Assembly (NCBI GenBank): GCA_017631275.1
Contig: JAGBTQ010000008.1
Location: 37,165 to 101,164 of the forward strand
Length of the DNA: 64,000 nucleotides
Reading direction: 5' to 3'
Source: Alistipes sp.
Lineage (GTDB): Bacteria > Bacteroidota > Bacteroidia > Bacteroidales > Rikenellaceae
Shown: positions 33,915-44,296 of the stretch, in pieces
Layout: the number at the start of each line of letters is the position of its first letter
How positions within the stretch are numbered: the stretch's first letter is position 1
Notes under the pieces: model-generated
The model's database searches: none
What the model saw: only the letters and a program-made list of their open reading frames with translations
What the model was told of the DNA's origin: nothing
Made by a program: the position numbers and the translations under genes

Positions 33915-34418
33915 TTATTCCTGCTTTGTGGCGTTGCTCTTTGGTTTACGAAACGTAAAGTATTTAGCAGCGACGTAGCTATAAGCTACAGTCACTATCG
34001 TTGTTAGCAACTTTGACGGTGTCGGCCAAATGTTGAAATGCTCAACAAATAGCTTCATGCAGACATAGTTGATGATAATCGAGCCGACGACACTAAGTGC
34101 ATAACGCTTCAGCTGCTTGCCACTGGCTTGCTCTGTGGCATGAAAGGCAACGAAGCGGTTAAGTAGAAAACCTGTGAAAAATGTAATCGGAAAGACAATC
34201 ACGAGCGACGATATGTGGGGCGATATTGTGACAAAAACTAGGTCGATATAACGAGCCTTGATCACAAAGTGATAGATCACAAAATACCACAATGCATCGA
34301 GCACCATATTTGTTGCACCGCACACGCCATAGCGAAAGAAATCACGTGAGCAAAACTTGCTGACGGGACTAACGTAAAACTTGTCTATGAGCTTAGTGAG
34401 AGCTTGAGATAATGCCAT
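33915..34418 (-). CDS. GtrA family membrane protein
   Basis: This 167-residue protein has four hydrophobic helices and the GtrA-family layout: FFRYGVCGATNMVLDALWYF in helix 1, FPITFFTGFLLNRFVAF in the middle and VAYSYVAAKYFTFR at the end. GtrA-type proteins help move lipid-linked sugars across the inner membrane for surface polysaccharide decoration. The operon partner encoding a glycosyltransferase is not nearby, so the specific role is unknown. It is the last gene of a four-gene minus-strand operon. Confidence 0.88.
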   Translation of the reverse strand: MALSQALTKLIDKFYVSPVSKFCSRDFFRYGVCGATNMVLDALWYFVIYHFVIKARYIDLVFVTISPHISSLVIVFPITFFTGFLLNRFVAFHATEQASGKQLKRYALSVVGSIIINYVCMKLFVEHFNIWPTPSKLLTTIVTVAYSYVAAKYFTFRKPKSNATKQE

Positions 34419-34432
34419 TCAAGTGTTTGATT

Positions 34433-35431
34433 TTAACGTCTTGGTGTATAAATCCACGCGTCCTTATATAACGAGCGGTGCTGACGCTTGAATATCGCAC
34501 AATCGTTGCGATTGTAGCTGCCATATACGGCTACTCCATGCAATGAGCCAATGCGAATAATCTGGCACTGAGCTGCTGGATTGCGACGCAAAATCTTGCG
34601 TATCGCATTGTTTGCATTTGTGGTGTTCGAATAGCTACCATATATCACATAGTGGCGCGCGCCGAGCTGTCGCCAGTCGGTAATTTCAGCAGGAGTCTGC
34701 TCAGGTTGCTGCTCTTCGATTTGTTGTGCGGGTGTTGCCTCAACCTCGGCAGGTGCAGCCTCCTCTACAATAGGCGCCTCTTCAACCGCTGTAGTAATCT
34801 CTGTTGTATCAGCAACTTCTGTCACAGGCTCTACCGGCTCCGTGGTAGCCTCTTCAGTTGTAGTGTCAGTAGCAATATTCTGATCCTCGATTATGATATT
34901 CTCAGCAACTAAAGTATTGGTTGAAGTATCAGTCGTAATGATTTCTTGCTTAGCTGGCTCGCGGTCGGTGAAAATCAGATAGAGATTCAGGCCTAAGGCA
35001 ATAAACGCCACGATAATTAGTGGTATGAGCCAAAGTCTTTTGCCACTGCTTGCATTGCCACTAAGGCGTATTGTCTCGTTGTGGGCATTTAGCTTTGCGA
35101 TTAGGTCGCTATCTGGCGAGAAATAGCCATTAGCGATGGTGCCAACACCCTCGATTACTACCCTACCATCTTTGCTTAGCTTCTTGTGCCAGCGCTCGAC
35201 AATGTCATCGGCAGAGATCTTATCGATATTGGCAACGGACATAATCACGCTGCTAAGCGATGTTGCTTTGCACTCTGTGGTGAAGGTTACAGAGTATGAT
35301 GGTGCACTAATCTTGCTACCGCGCTTGCGCGATGCAGTGCGGTAGATGCTAAGTGTTCCTATGTTGGGGATATATACTGCGCCTTGCTCAACTAAGGTGT
35401 TGAGTATTAGCTTATTTACTTCGTTTACCAT
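34433..35431 (-). CDS. HU-like/SPOR domain membrane protein
   Basis: This 332-residue protein combines an HU/IHF-like (CCDC81-type) N-terminal domain at about 1-125 (KLILNTLVEQGAVYIPNIGT) with one membrane helix (LWLIPLIIVAFIALGLNLY). A long acidic Thr/Glu/Pro-rich linker follows, and then a C-terminal SPOR domain (RHYVIYGSYSNTTNANNAI) that binds denuded peptidoglycan. Such proteins are common in Bacteroidetes and may target septal peptidoglycan. The start at 35431 overlaps the end of lgt by 20 bases and matches the domain start better than an upstream in-frame ATG. Confidence 0.85.
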   Translation of the reverse strand: MVNEVNKLILNTLVEQGAVYIPNIGTLSIYRTASRKRGSKISAPSYSVTFTTECKATSLSSVIMSVANIDKISADDIVERWHKKLSKDGRVVIEGVGTIANGYFSPDSDLIAKLNAHNETIRLSGNASSGKRLWLIPLIIVAFIALGLNLYLIFTDREPAKQEIITTDTSTNTLVAENIIIEDQNIATDTTTEEATTEPVEPVTEVADTTEITTAVEEAPIVEEAAPAEVEATPAQQIEEQQPEQTPAEITDWRQLGARHYVIYGSYSNTTNANNAIRKILRRNPAAQCQIIRIGSLHGVAVYGSYNRNDCAIFKRQHRSLYKDAWIYTPRR

Positions 35432-36341
35432 TTTTCTTATCCTCTTTATCGTACATCTTGTTTGCATGGCTTACTACGGCGCCGAGATCCTTAACCTCGG
35501 GACGACGCAAAGCGTATATAAGTATTGCAACGCCCACAATAATGAATGGTATGCTGAGTAGCTGACCCATATCCAACGACATACCCTCCTCGAAGTCTAC
35601 CTGGCGCTCCTTCAAGAACTCGATGAAGAAACGCAATGTAAAGATTCCGATTAGCGCAATGCTGATAAGCACGCCTGGGCGACGGCGACCCATATCCTTT
35701 CTAAAATATAGATACATCACAATGGCAAAGATAGCAATATAACACAATGCCTCGTAGAGCTGTGCTGGGTGGCGTGCAGAAATGTTTTCGATAATCTCGG
35801 CAGGGACATCGCCATTATACTCAACCCATGCTCGGTAGGCATCGTGACGCACAAACTTGAAGCCCCAGGCAACGTCGGTTGGATAGCCGACAATCTCGGA
35901 GTTAAAGAGGTTGCCGAAGCGGATCACAGCGCCACTTAGCGGAGCAACAATAGCAATGCGGTCCATGCCCCAAATAAATGGTAGATGGTTGCGACGTGTG
36001 AAGCCCCAGACGCCAAGAATGATACCTATTGTGGCGCCATGGCTTGCCATGCCACCATCGCGAATGCCGGTGATAATGCGCCAAGGCTCAGCAAGATAGA
36101 CCTCTGGCTCATAGAATAGACAGTGGCCAACACGTGCACCGATAAATGTGCCAAGGACAATCCATAGGAATGCTGACTCAATGGTGCGTGAGGGTAGTCC
36201 TTCGCGCTTGTAGGCGTAGGCAAGGATGCGCTCAGCAACTAAAATGGCAATAGCCCACATAAGGCCATACCAACGAATATCGAGGTTGCCAAGCATAATA
36301 AAAGTCGGGTTCCAATCCCAAACTATTGATAGTAGATTCAT
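35412..36341 (-). CDS. lgt: Prolipoprotein diacylglyceryl transferase Lgt
   Basis: Lgt transfers diacylglycerol from phosphatidylglycerol to the lipobox cysteine, the first step of lipoprotein maturation. The 309-residue protein has about seven membrane helices and the family motifs: WYGLMWAIAI, GARVGHCLFYEPE, GGMASHGATIG (the catalytic His region) and RFGNLFNSEIVG. HPAQLYEALCY and a final FFIEFLKE(R) follow. Many lipoproteins in this window would be its clients. It begins three bases after the repressor-like gene. Confidence 0.95.
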   Translation of the reverse strand: MNLLSIVWDWNPTFIMLGNLDIRWYGLMWAIAILVAERILAYAYKREGLPSRTIESAFLWIVLGTFIGARVGHCLFYEPEVYLAEPWRIITGIRDGGMASHGATIGIILGVWGFTRRNHLPFIWGMDRIAIVAPLSGAVIRFGNLFNSEIVGYPTDVAWGFKFVRHDAYRAWVEYNGDVPAEIIENISARHPAQLYEALCYIAIFAIVMYLYFRKDMGRRRPGVLISIALIGIFTLRFFIEFLKERQVDFEEGMSLDMGQLLSIPFIIVGVAILIYALRRPEVKDLGAVVSHANKMYDKEDKKNGKRSK

Positions 36342-36344
36342 ATC

Positions 36345-36965
36345 TTAGTAGTTTTTATTAATATCAAGTTTTGCTACAACGAGCCATGCTTGCTTTATAG
36401 CTTCGCGCTCGAGCTTAAGCTCACTGCCCGTTTTGTTGTCTTCAAGGTGTAGTATGCCACCTTCAACGTTTAGTACTGAGCACCATATAACCTTGCGATA
36501 GGTGTGGAGGATATACTCCTTTTTGGTGTCTATTTGCGAGATGTCGGCATATTGCAAAAACAACTGCTTGGAGTTCTCGGCATTGTTGCTAACGTGTGAT
36601 ACACAAGCTATTAGGTCGCACTTAGGTGCAAAGGGTAAGTTGGCATAGCCCGACACTTCGGCACTCTCGATAGAGGGCAAAATATCGGTGATATCCTCGG
36701 TGTAGTATGGTATGTTCATGCCACTATTTGCCTCTGCGGCAAGCATGCTGCCCACGCCCGTAAGCAACCATGTGCGGCTAATCTCGGGATAGTGGCTCAC
36801 TACCCTATCGGCAAACTCGGTGGAAATGCCAAACTCCATATTCTTGATGTGGTAGATGTTCTCGGCACGCACCATACCCACCTCTATAGCAAAGTGGTTG
36901 GGAGTTGTGTCGAGCCACTCGATAACATCGATTAGCCTATTCCAGTGTTGCTCTTTGTTTGCCAT
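36345..36965 (-). CDS. Phage-repressor-like protein with HTH domain and degenerate S24-like C-terminus
   Basis: This 206-residue protein resembles Bacteroidetes phage-type repressors. The first 75 residues form an XRE-like helix-turn-helix (RLIDVIEWLDTTPNHFAIEV through YPEISRTWLLTGVGSML, the family's near-invariant end). After a linker, a C-terminal region fits an S24/LexA-like beta fold loosely, but the Ser-Met catalytic motif is not visible, so autocleavage is unlikely. It is transcribed into lgt with a 3-bp gap, suggesting a domesticated regulator rather than part of a prophage; no other phage genes are nearby. Its target is unknown. Confidence 0.75.
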   Translation of the reverse strand: MANKEQHWNRLIDVIEWLDTTPNHFAIEVGMVRAENIYHIKNMEFGISTEFADRVVSHYPEISRTWLLTGVGSMLAAEANSGMNIPYYTEDITDILPSIESAEVSGYANLPFAPKCDLIACVSHVSNNAENSKQLFLQYADISQIDTKKEYILHTYRKVIWCSVLNVEGGILHLEDNKTGSELKLEREAIKQAWLVVAKLDINKNY

Positions 36966-37038
36966 TACAAGCCCAATTACTCATTATGACACATCAAAAT
37001 TTTATCTCTGTTAATTAGGTGGTAACAACAAAAACAAC

Positions 37039-37046
37039 TATCTTTG
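37039..37046 (+). promoter_or_regulatory. -7 promoter element of the tRNA-Arg gene
   Basis: TATCTTTG lies six bases before the first base of the tRNA, so transcription should start at or very near the mature 5' end. Confidence 0.6.
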
Positions 37047-37052
37047 TGCCAT

Positions 37053-37124
37053 GGCTCCGTAGTTCAATGGATAGAATTTGAGATTCCGGTTCTTACGATG
37101 AAGGTTCGAATCCTTTCGGAGTCA
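37053..37124 (+). tRNA. tRNA-Arg (CCG anticodon)
   Basis: A complete cloverleaf is visible. The acceptor arms GGCTCCG and CGGAGTC pair with one G-T. The D arm is GTTC/GAAT and the anticodon stem is TGAGA/TCTTA with loop TTCCGGT, giving anticodon CCG for CGG codons. A 4-nt variable loop and T arm GAAGG-TTCGAAT-CCTTT follow, with discriminator A. The 3' CCA is not encoded. A terminator follows directly. Confidence 0.92.
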
Positions 37125-37126
37125 CT

Positions 37127-37155
37127 AATGAGCGGCTTGTTGGTCGCTCATTTTT
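37127..37155 (+). terminator. Terminator of the tRNA-Arg gene
   Basis: AATGAGCG pairs with CGCTCATT around a 10-nt loop and is followed by a T-rich run. It starts two bases after the tRNA. Confidence 0.8.
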
Positions 37156-37222
37156 ATTCTCTCCTATTGCCTACATTGCCACACAAAGATAAGAAAATTT
37201 ATCTAAAGATAAACAACTCGAA

Positions 37223-37262
37223 TAAAAAAGAGGTGTCACTACCCTTTTGAGCGTGCACCTCT
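37223..37262 (-). terminator. Terminator of the choloylglycine-hydrolase-family gene
   Basis: AGAGGTG pairs with CACCTCT, extended by CAC/GTG across one bulge. On the minus strand a TTTTTT run follows. It lies 24 bases past the stop codon. Confidence 0.75.
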
Positions 37263-37286
37263 ACATTAAGTATTGCTTTATATAAT

Positions 37287-38345
37287 CTATTTAATAGTCA
37301 CATTTTGTATTGGTTGTTGTTTCGTGTCGTCGAGCAAGTGTGACTGATACTTAATCTTGGTAAAATCTATCTGCTTAAGGTCGATTTGTCGAATAGTATT
37401 GTTGTATGCGGTCTTGTAATAGACCTTGCGTGCTGATAGATCGATGGCAGATGTCCAGTGCGTAGCACTTGGAAGAGTCTTCTCATCGGGGTTCTCGATG
37501 GCTATCGGCACGTCGAAGTTATTTAGAATATGGAATGCCTGCAACACGGTGTCGTGACCATCTTTGCGCTGGGGTGCTGTATTGCGGAAGAAGGCGGCAC
37601 GAACAAAGCGTGAGGGAGGTGTAAAGTCACCTGGAAGACCGAGCATTGCCGAGCTTCCGCCGATAGGCTTTAGTGGTTGCTCGCCAAGGTTGTGGGGCGA
37701 GGCGCTGCCAGGGCGAAGGTTGACATAATTGTCGAGGTTGGCAAGGTGCCACTCGAAGCCAGGGGCGTTGGTTATGACACCCACGGTATTCTCGAAAAAT
37801 GATACTTCGCCACCCACAATCTCCATAACAACCTGACGACCATTTGGCTCGCCAATGCGCCAATGAACAACGGCATTTTCCTCAAGACCGACGATGTTTA
37901 CATTGCTTATATTTTGCTTTAGCTCGTCGATGCTACTGAATTGTGTGAGAATCCATTGAACAACTTGCAGGTCGGCAAGTGTAGTGGTGTTTTTTGCGCT
38001 GTCATAAAGGGTGTAACTGCCAAAGTCGGGGAAGAAAAATAGGCCTGCCGAGAGTCCTGCTTCGTTGATGCCCTCAGCAATAAACTCCTTCTCTACAACG
38101 GCGAGTCCGACAACGCCATAACGTGCCGAGAATTTAAGTCCGTTGAGTCCCGTTGGTGTGTAAGATTGTAGTGCTTCGCCACGCGGAATGACGACATACA
38201 AGCTCTTTAGTTCGCCCTTTGCCCACTCGATGGTTCGTGCCTGAATGTAGCTTCCGTCGGCTGCAGTGAGCGAGATACCTGTGCAGGCGACTGAGTGGTT
38301 GACACCACCGACAAGTGCTGCCATGCCGATAATCAATTTTTTCAT
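37287..38345 (-). CDS. Choloylglycine hydrolase family enzyme (bile salt hydrolase/penicillin acylase-like)
   Basis: This 352-residue Ntn-hydrolase has a signal peptide (MKKLIIGMAALVGGVNHSVA) whose removal exposes the nucleophile Cys21 in ACTGISL. Further family residues are the Arg of ARTIEWA, the Asn and Gly of GINEAGLSAGLFFFPDFG, Asn in TNAPGFEWHLANLDNY and Arg in PPSRFVRAAFF. Family members hydrolyse amide bonds in conjugated bile salts, penicillin V or acyl-homoserine lactones. A secreted Bacteroidales member most often acts on bile salts, but I cannot separate these from sequence alone. Near-identical 23-bp segments flank the gene on both sides. Confidence 0.88.
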   Translation of the reverse strand: MKKLIIGMAALVGGVNHSVACTGISLTAADGSYIQARTIEWAKGELKSLYVVIPRGEALQSYTPTGLNGLKFSARYGVVGLAVVEKEFIAEGINEAGLSAGLFFFPDFGSYTLYDSAKNTTTLADLQVVQWILTQFSSIDELKQNISNVNIVGLEENAVVHWRIGEPNGRQVVMEIVGGEVSFFENTVGVITNAPGFEWHLANLDNYVNLRPGSASPHNLGEQPLKPIGGSSAMLGLPGDFTPPSRFVRAAFFRNTAPQRKDGHDTVLQAFHILNNFDVPIAIENPDEKTLPSATHWTSAIDLSARKVYYKTAYNNTIRQIDLKQIDFTKIKYQSHLLDDTKQQPIQNVTIK

Positions 38346-38414
38346 TGTTGTAATCATGGTATTATGTTGTTTAAATTCGAAACATTAACAACACAAACCA
38401 TTCCATACTCGTAC

Positions 38415-38448
38415 AAAAAAGAGGTGTCACGAATTGTCGTAACACCTC
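38415..38448 (-). terminator. Terminator of the small acidic protein gene
   Basis: GAGGTGT (38421-38427) pairs with ACACCTC (38442-38448), and inner ACGA pairs with TCGT. On the minus strand TTTTTTG follows. Its sequence closely repeats the terminator at 37223-37262. Confidence 0.75.
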
Positions 38449-38467
38449 AATGCATATATTCTATTGA

Positions 38468-38779
38468 TTAAAAGTCGTCGTCAGATGCGTCATCTGCTGC
38501 ATCAGCAAGCTCGTCTGCACCCTTTAGGTCGTCCTCGTCGTAGTAGCCGTCGTTGTCGTCCTCCTGACCGTCGTCGATCTTTACGTCGATCTTGAGTAGA
38601 TAGTAGGTATCCTCGGTCTCGTAGGGTACTACATAGAAAAATGTTCCATCTGGCTTGTCGATGCGCTGCATCACCTCGTTGAAACCAAGTGGATATAATG
38701 CTTTAACCTCTGCCAACTGCTCTGGGCTAAGGTTGTGAATGCTTGTAACTAATCGTCTCTTTGTATTTGCAGTAGCCAT
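38468..38779 (-). CDS. Conserved small protein with acidic C-terminal tail
   Basis: This 103-residue protein has a compact N-terminal region (LVTSIHNLSPEQLAEVKALY, then a Gly-rich turn and YLLKIDVKID) and a very acidic tail with about 20 Asp/Glu in the last 35 residues. It resembles a conserved Bacteroidales hypothetical family of similar layout that I know no function for. The ATG at 38779 is preferred because an ATG seven codons upstream lies within the promoter's start region. It is a single-gene unit with its own promoter and terminator. Confidence 0.75.
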   Translation of the reverse strand: MATANTKRRLVTSIHNLSPEQLAEVKALYPLGFNEVMQRIDKPDGTFFYVVPYETEDTYYLLKIDVKIDDGQEDDNDGYYDEDDLKGADELADAADDASDDDF

Positions 38780-38797
38780 ATTTTCTAAAATTTTCCG

Positions 38798-38805
38798 CAA
38801 ATGTA
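38798..38805 (-). promoter_or_regulatory. -7 promoter element of the small acidic protein gene
   Basis: Minus-strand TACATTTG fits TAnnTTTG and lies 18 bases before the chosen ATG at 38779. Confidence 0.5.
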
Positions 38806-38890
38806 ATTACAATTTGATAATGTGCAAGCATTACGCAATATTTTTTTTATTTTTTCGATTTTTATTCGTTTTTTCAAACAAATTGCTTAA

Positions 38891-41008
<2,118 letters not shown>

Positions 41009-41028
41009 TATGAAAAAATTACACGATT

Positions 41029-41916
41029 ATGATACAGAATAAGATTAAGGGTGTAGGTGTAGCACTAATCACCCCATTTAAGGATTATGAGGTTGACTAC
41101 GAGGCGCTTGGTCGCATGGTTGATTATGTTATCGAGGGTGGCGTAGATTATATTGTGGCGCTTGGCTCTACTGCCGAGACTGCAACAATGTCGCTCGAGG
41201 AGCGTGACAAGGTGCTTAGATTTATCGTTAAGCAGACGGCGGGCCGTGTGGCGATTGTTGCGGGCATGGGTGGAAACGATACGCATGCGCTTGTTGAGCA
41301 GCTACGCACGTTCGACCTCTCGGACACGGTGGCAATACTTAGCGTTGTGCCTTACTACAACAAGCCATCGCAGGAGGGTATCTATCGCCACTTTATGGCT
41401 GTTGCCGAGGCATCGCCCGTGCCAGTGATTATCTACAACGTGCCAGGACGTACAGGACTAAATATGACTGCCGAGACTACGCTTCGTCTGGCTCATGCTA
41501 CGGATAAGATTGTGGCAGTGAAGGAGGCGTGTGGCAATGTGGAGCAGATGCAGAAGATTCTTGATGGTCGTCCCGAGCGTTTCCTTGTGCTCTCGGGTGA
41601 TGATGGTCTTACTGTAGAGCTTGTTAAGCGTGGCGGCGATGGCGTTATCTCTGTGGCAGCCAACACCTTCCCTGAGAAGTTCTGTCGTTGCGTGCACGAT
41701 GCTATGGAGGGTAAGATAGAGGAGGCTGAGGCAGCTATGCAGCAGATGGAGGAGCCTATAAATCTGCTATTTAAGGAGGGTAACCCTGTGGGTGCTAAGT
41801 CTATGGCATCTCTAATGGGACTTACACGTGCTGAGGTGCGTTTGCCTTTGGTCGAGGCTACAGAGAGCCTTACCGAGGAGATTAAAACAGCCATCGAGAA
41901 ATACGAATTAAGATAG
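41029..41916 (+). CDS. dapA: 4-hydroxy-tetrahydrodipicolinate synthase DapA
   Basis: DapA condenses pyruvate with aspartate semialdehyde, the first committed step to lysine and diaminopimelate. The 295-residue protein has the aldolase barrel with the Schiff-base Lys165 in VAVKEACGN, catalytic Tyr136 in IIYNVPGRTGLN and the threonine pair in LGSTAETATMS. Diaminopimelate also feeds peptidoglycan, like murB upstream in the window. No lysine riboswitch is visible before it; it probably shares a transcript with ligA. Confidence 0.95.
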   Translation: MIQNKIKGVGVALITPFKDYEVDYEALGRMVDYVIEGGVDYIVALGSTAETATMSLEERDKVLRFIVKQTAGRVAIVAGMGGNDTHALVEQLRTFDLSDTVAILSVVPYYNKPSQEGIYRHFMAVAEASPVPVIIYNVPGRTGLNMTAETTLRLAHATDKIVAVKEACGNVEQMQKILDGRPERFLVLSGDDGLTVELVKRGGDGVISVAANTFPEKFCRCVHDAMEGKIEEAEAAMQQMEEPINLLFKEGNPVGAKSMASLMGLTRAEVRLPLVEATESLTEEIKTAIEKYELR

Positions 41917-41951
41917 GTGTAGCGTTGGTCATATGACCAATATATTACTTT

Positions 41952-42701
41952 ATGAAACAACTACTTCTATCTCTACTATGTGCACTCTTGCCCGTGATAT
42001 GCATGGCGCAAGATGACACAAAGCGTGTGCCCGACGAAGATGATATTTTGCATCAAACGCTCTCGGCAACATCGCCATACTACTATACTAACCTAATGCT
42101 AAAGTATCGTAATGGTGGCGAGGTGATGACCCCAGAGGAGTATTTCTACCTCTACTACGGCTACCTATATCAGGAGGCTTATCGCCCCTTTGTTGAGAAC
42201 CGTGCGCTCGACGAGATGTTGCTTATAATGAGTGGTATCGACATTGAGAAGCCTACGATATCGCAGCTTGAGGCACTCATCGAACGAGGTGTAGAGGCAA
42301 TGGAGCTCGACCCATTTAACCCTAAGGTGCTAAATATGTTGGCTTTTGCATATGGTGCATTGGGCGATACTGAACGCGAGGAGCAATACTTCCGCCACCT
42401 AAATGGCATACTCAGCACCATAGAGTCGTCGGGAACGGGACTTAGGGAGTCGTCGCCATGGCATATACTGATGTTCTCGCACGCCTACGACCTGCTTGCA
42501 TCGAAGGGCTATCAGTATGGTCAGAGCAGAATCGTAAGCCGCAATGTTGAGTATGTTCCGCTGACAAAGAAGGGCGAGGACAGGATTAAGGGCTTCTACT
42601 TTGACTATAGCCGTGTATATCGCAATAAGCCTGATGACGTTGTCATCAAGCGCGATAGAACATGGCAGTTTAATAACCTTAAGCCACAGGAGTATAAGTA
42701 G
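41952..42701 (+). CDS. DUF4919 domain secreted protein
   Basis: This 249-residue protein has a signal peptide ending ICMAQD and a largely helical body (YYYTNLMLKYRNGGEVMTPE, FYLYYGYLYQEAYRPF, LDPFNPKVLNMLAFAYGALG). The helices look like tetratricopeptide-type packing. It matches DUF4919, a Bacteroidetes family of unknown function, and is predicted to be periplasmic. It lies between dapA and a clostripain-like lipoprotein with short gaps. Confidence 0.82.
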   Translation: MKQLLLSLLCALLPVICMAQDDTKRVPDEDDILHQTLSATSPYYYTNLMLKYRNGGEVMTPEEYFYLYYGYLYQEAYRPFVENRALDEMLLIMSGIDIEKPTISQLEALIERGVEAMELDPFNPKVLNMLAFAYGALGDTEREEQYFRHLNGILSTIESSGTGLRESSPWHILMFSHAYDLLASKGYQYGQSRIVSRNVEYVPLTKKGEDRIKGFYFDYSRVYRNKPDDVVIKRDRTWQFNNLKPQEYK

Positions 42702-42736
42702 GTGGTTGGGGGTTGGTAAATCAAAAACTATTTGAA

Positions 42737-44239
42737 ATGAAACTAAAGCGATATTTGCTATTTTTACTCTTGACATTTATCACACTCAGCTTTGTTGGAT
42801 GTGTTGGCGCTGAGCGTCATCGTTATCTTATCAGCGCTAAGAATGCTATATGTACTCGTGTTGAGCAGATGGTTATTATTGAGTACGCTGTGCATTCTGA
42901 TATTATGGAGTCGAACGTAAGGATAGACGTGGAGTGCGATGAGCCGTGGGTGAGCGTTGTAAGTAGCTCGGTGAAGGGTAAGATTAGTCTAAGTGTTGAG
43001 CAGAATACTGGCGACACTCGCACGGCAAACATTACCATCTCTGCACGAAATTGTGTGCCCGCAACAGTGACACTGATGCAGTATGGCATGCCTCCAGCCG
43101 AGGCAAATCACACTCTCATGTTCTGCTTCTTGGGCACAAGCCTTAGCCGTTACTTCAAGACGAACCTTGAAGATGCGGCATTGGCTATACAGACGGGTAT
43201 ATTGGCAAATAAGAATAGGGTTGTCTTCTTCCGCCAGGAGAACGCCACATCGGGATATATTGGCGAGCTATGCCACAATGTTAATGGCGGTGAGTGTGTC
43301 GAGCTACGTATTAAGGACGTAAGCCTTGATAAGAGTGCAATCACGCCCGAGACTATAGGTGATATTCTTGCCCAGATGGCTGAGGTTGCCCCAGCTAAGC
43401 GCTATGGTGCTGTCTTTGCCGGACATGGTCAGGGCTGGATTACGCGCGAGGCACTTAATCGTGATAAGGGTATCGAAAAATTTGGCGTTAGCTACAATCC
43501 GTGGCTTGTGGCTGAGGGTGCCGAGCAAACTCGTGCCTTTGGCGAGAATAATGTTCAGTTAAATATCGACGAGTTGGCAACGGGTATCGAGTCGTCGGGC
43601 GTAGGCCTCGACTACATACTTTTTGATGCCTGCTTCATGTCGAACATCGAGGCTATCTACGATCTGCGCAATTCGGCAAACTACATCATTGCATCGCCAT
43701 GCGAGATTATGGGTAAGGGCTTTCCCTATCATCGCACACTACCCTATCTGTTTACCGACTATGGCGAGTCGACAGATTATGATGGCGCTGCACGAAGCTA
43801 CCACGAGTACTACAAGAGTGAGTATGTGGGTAACGGACGTTGTGGTTCAATTACGGTGTATAAATGCTCTGAGATTGAGGCTCTTGCCGATGCTGTGCGT
43901 GTAGTTATGCAGAGTGCTAAAAAGCGCACTGAGTATGATAACTCGACGCTGCAGACATACGAGGGTCAGAAGTATCACCAGTTCTACGACTTTGGCGAGT
44001 GGGTAAATGTTGTTGCCACAGATAGTAATGCACTTAATAGCTTTAGTCGTAAGCTTGACGAGTGTATCGTGGCAACCTACACTCTTGAAACCTTCTACTC
44101 GGCATATGGCACCTATGGCACCTACCCTATTAACCTCGATGTTTACTCGGGTGTTACGACCTCTGCTCCGAGCGATGCTTATACGGGTGAGTGGAAGACT
44201 ACAAATTGGTATAATGAGGTTATAGCGTTGGAAAATTAA
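42737..44239 (+). CDS. Clostripain-family (C11) cysteine peptidase lipoprotein
   Basis: This 500-residue lipoprotein (lipobox SFVGC) has a BACON-like domain at about 30-115, a beta sandwich ending TLMQYG. A C11/clostripain caspase-fold catalytic domain follows. The catalytic dyad is visible as His230 in FAGHGQGW and Cys299 in LFDACFMSNIE, with a downstream GYPYHRT-like region (GKGFPYHRTLPYL). C11 enzymes in gut Bacteroidetes cleave after basic residues and often mature by self-cleavage. The start at 42737 places the signal peptide at the N-terminus; an upstream in-frame ATG at 42713 is less likely. Confidence 0.9.
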   Translation: MKLKRYLLFLLLTFITLSFVGCVGAERHRYLISAKNAICTRVEQMVIIEYAVHSDIMESNVRIDVECDEPWVSVVSSSVKGKISLSVEQNTGDTRTANITISARNCVPATVTLMQYGMPPAEANHTLMFCFLGTSLSRYFKTNLEDAALAIQTGILANKNRVVFFRQENATSGYIGELCHNVNGGECVELRIKDVSLDKSAITPETIGDILAQMAEVAPAKRYGAVFAGHGQGWITREALNRDKGIEKFGVSYNPWLVAEGAEQTRAFGENNVQLNIDELATGIESSGVGLDYILFDACFMSNIEAIYDLRNSANYIIASPCEIMGKGFPYHRTLPYLFTDYGESTDYDGAARSYHEYYKSEYVGNGRCGSITVYKCSEIEALADAVRVVMQSAKKRTEYDNSTLQTYEGQKYHQFYDFGEWVNVVATDSNALNSFSRKLDECIVATYTLETFYSAYGTYGTYPINLDVYSGVTTSAPSDAYTGEWKTTNWYNEVIALEN

Positions 44240-44258
44240 GATATATTCTATATCTTTG
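44228..44258 (+). promoter_or_regulatory. Promoter of ffh
   Basis: TTG (44228-44230), a 20-bp spacer and TATCTTTG (44251-44258) form a full Bacteroidetes promoter. Its -33 element lies inside the end of the preceding gene. Confidence 0.7.
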
Positions 44259-44296
44259 TGCGCTAAATGTAGAAAATAATTAAAAGCGAAAAATAT

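Noticed and set aside
36345-37124. Prophage or integrated island at tRNA-Arg
   Set aside because: A repressor-like gene next to a tRNA looks suggestive, but there is no integrase, no structural genes and no duplicated tRNA end. The repressor-like gene is in an operon with lgt.
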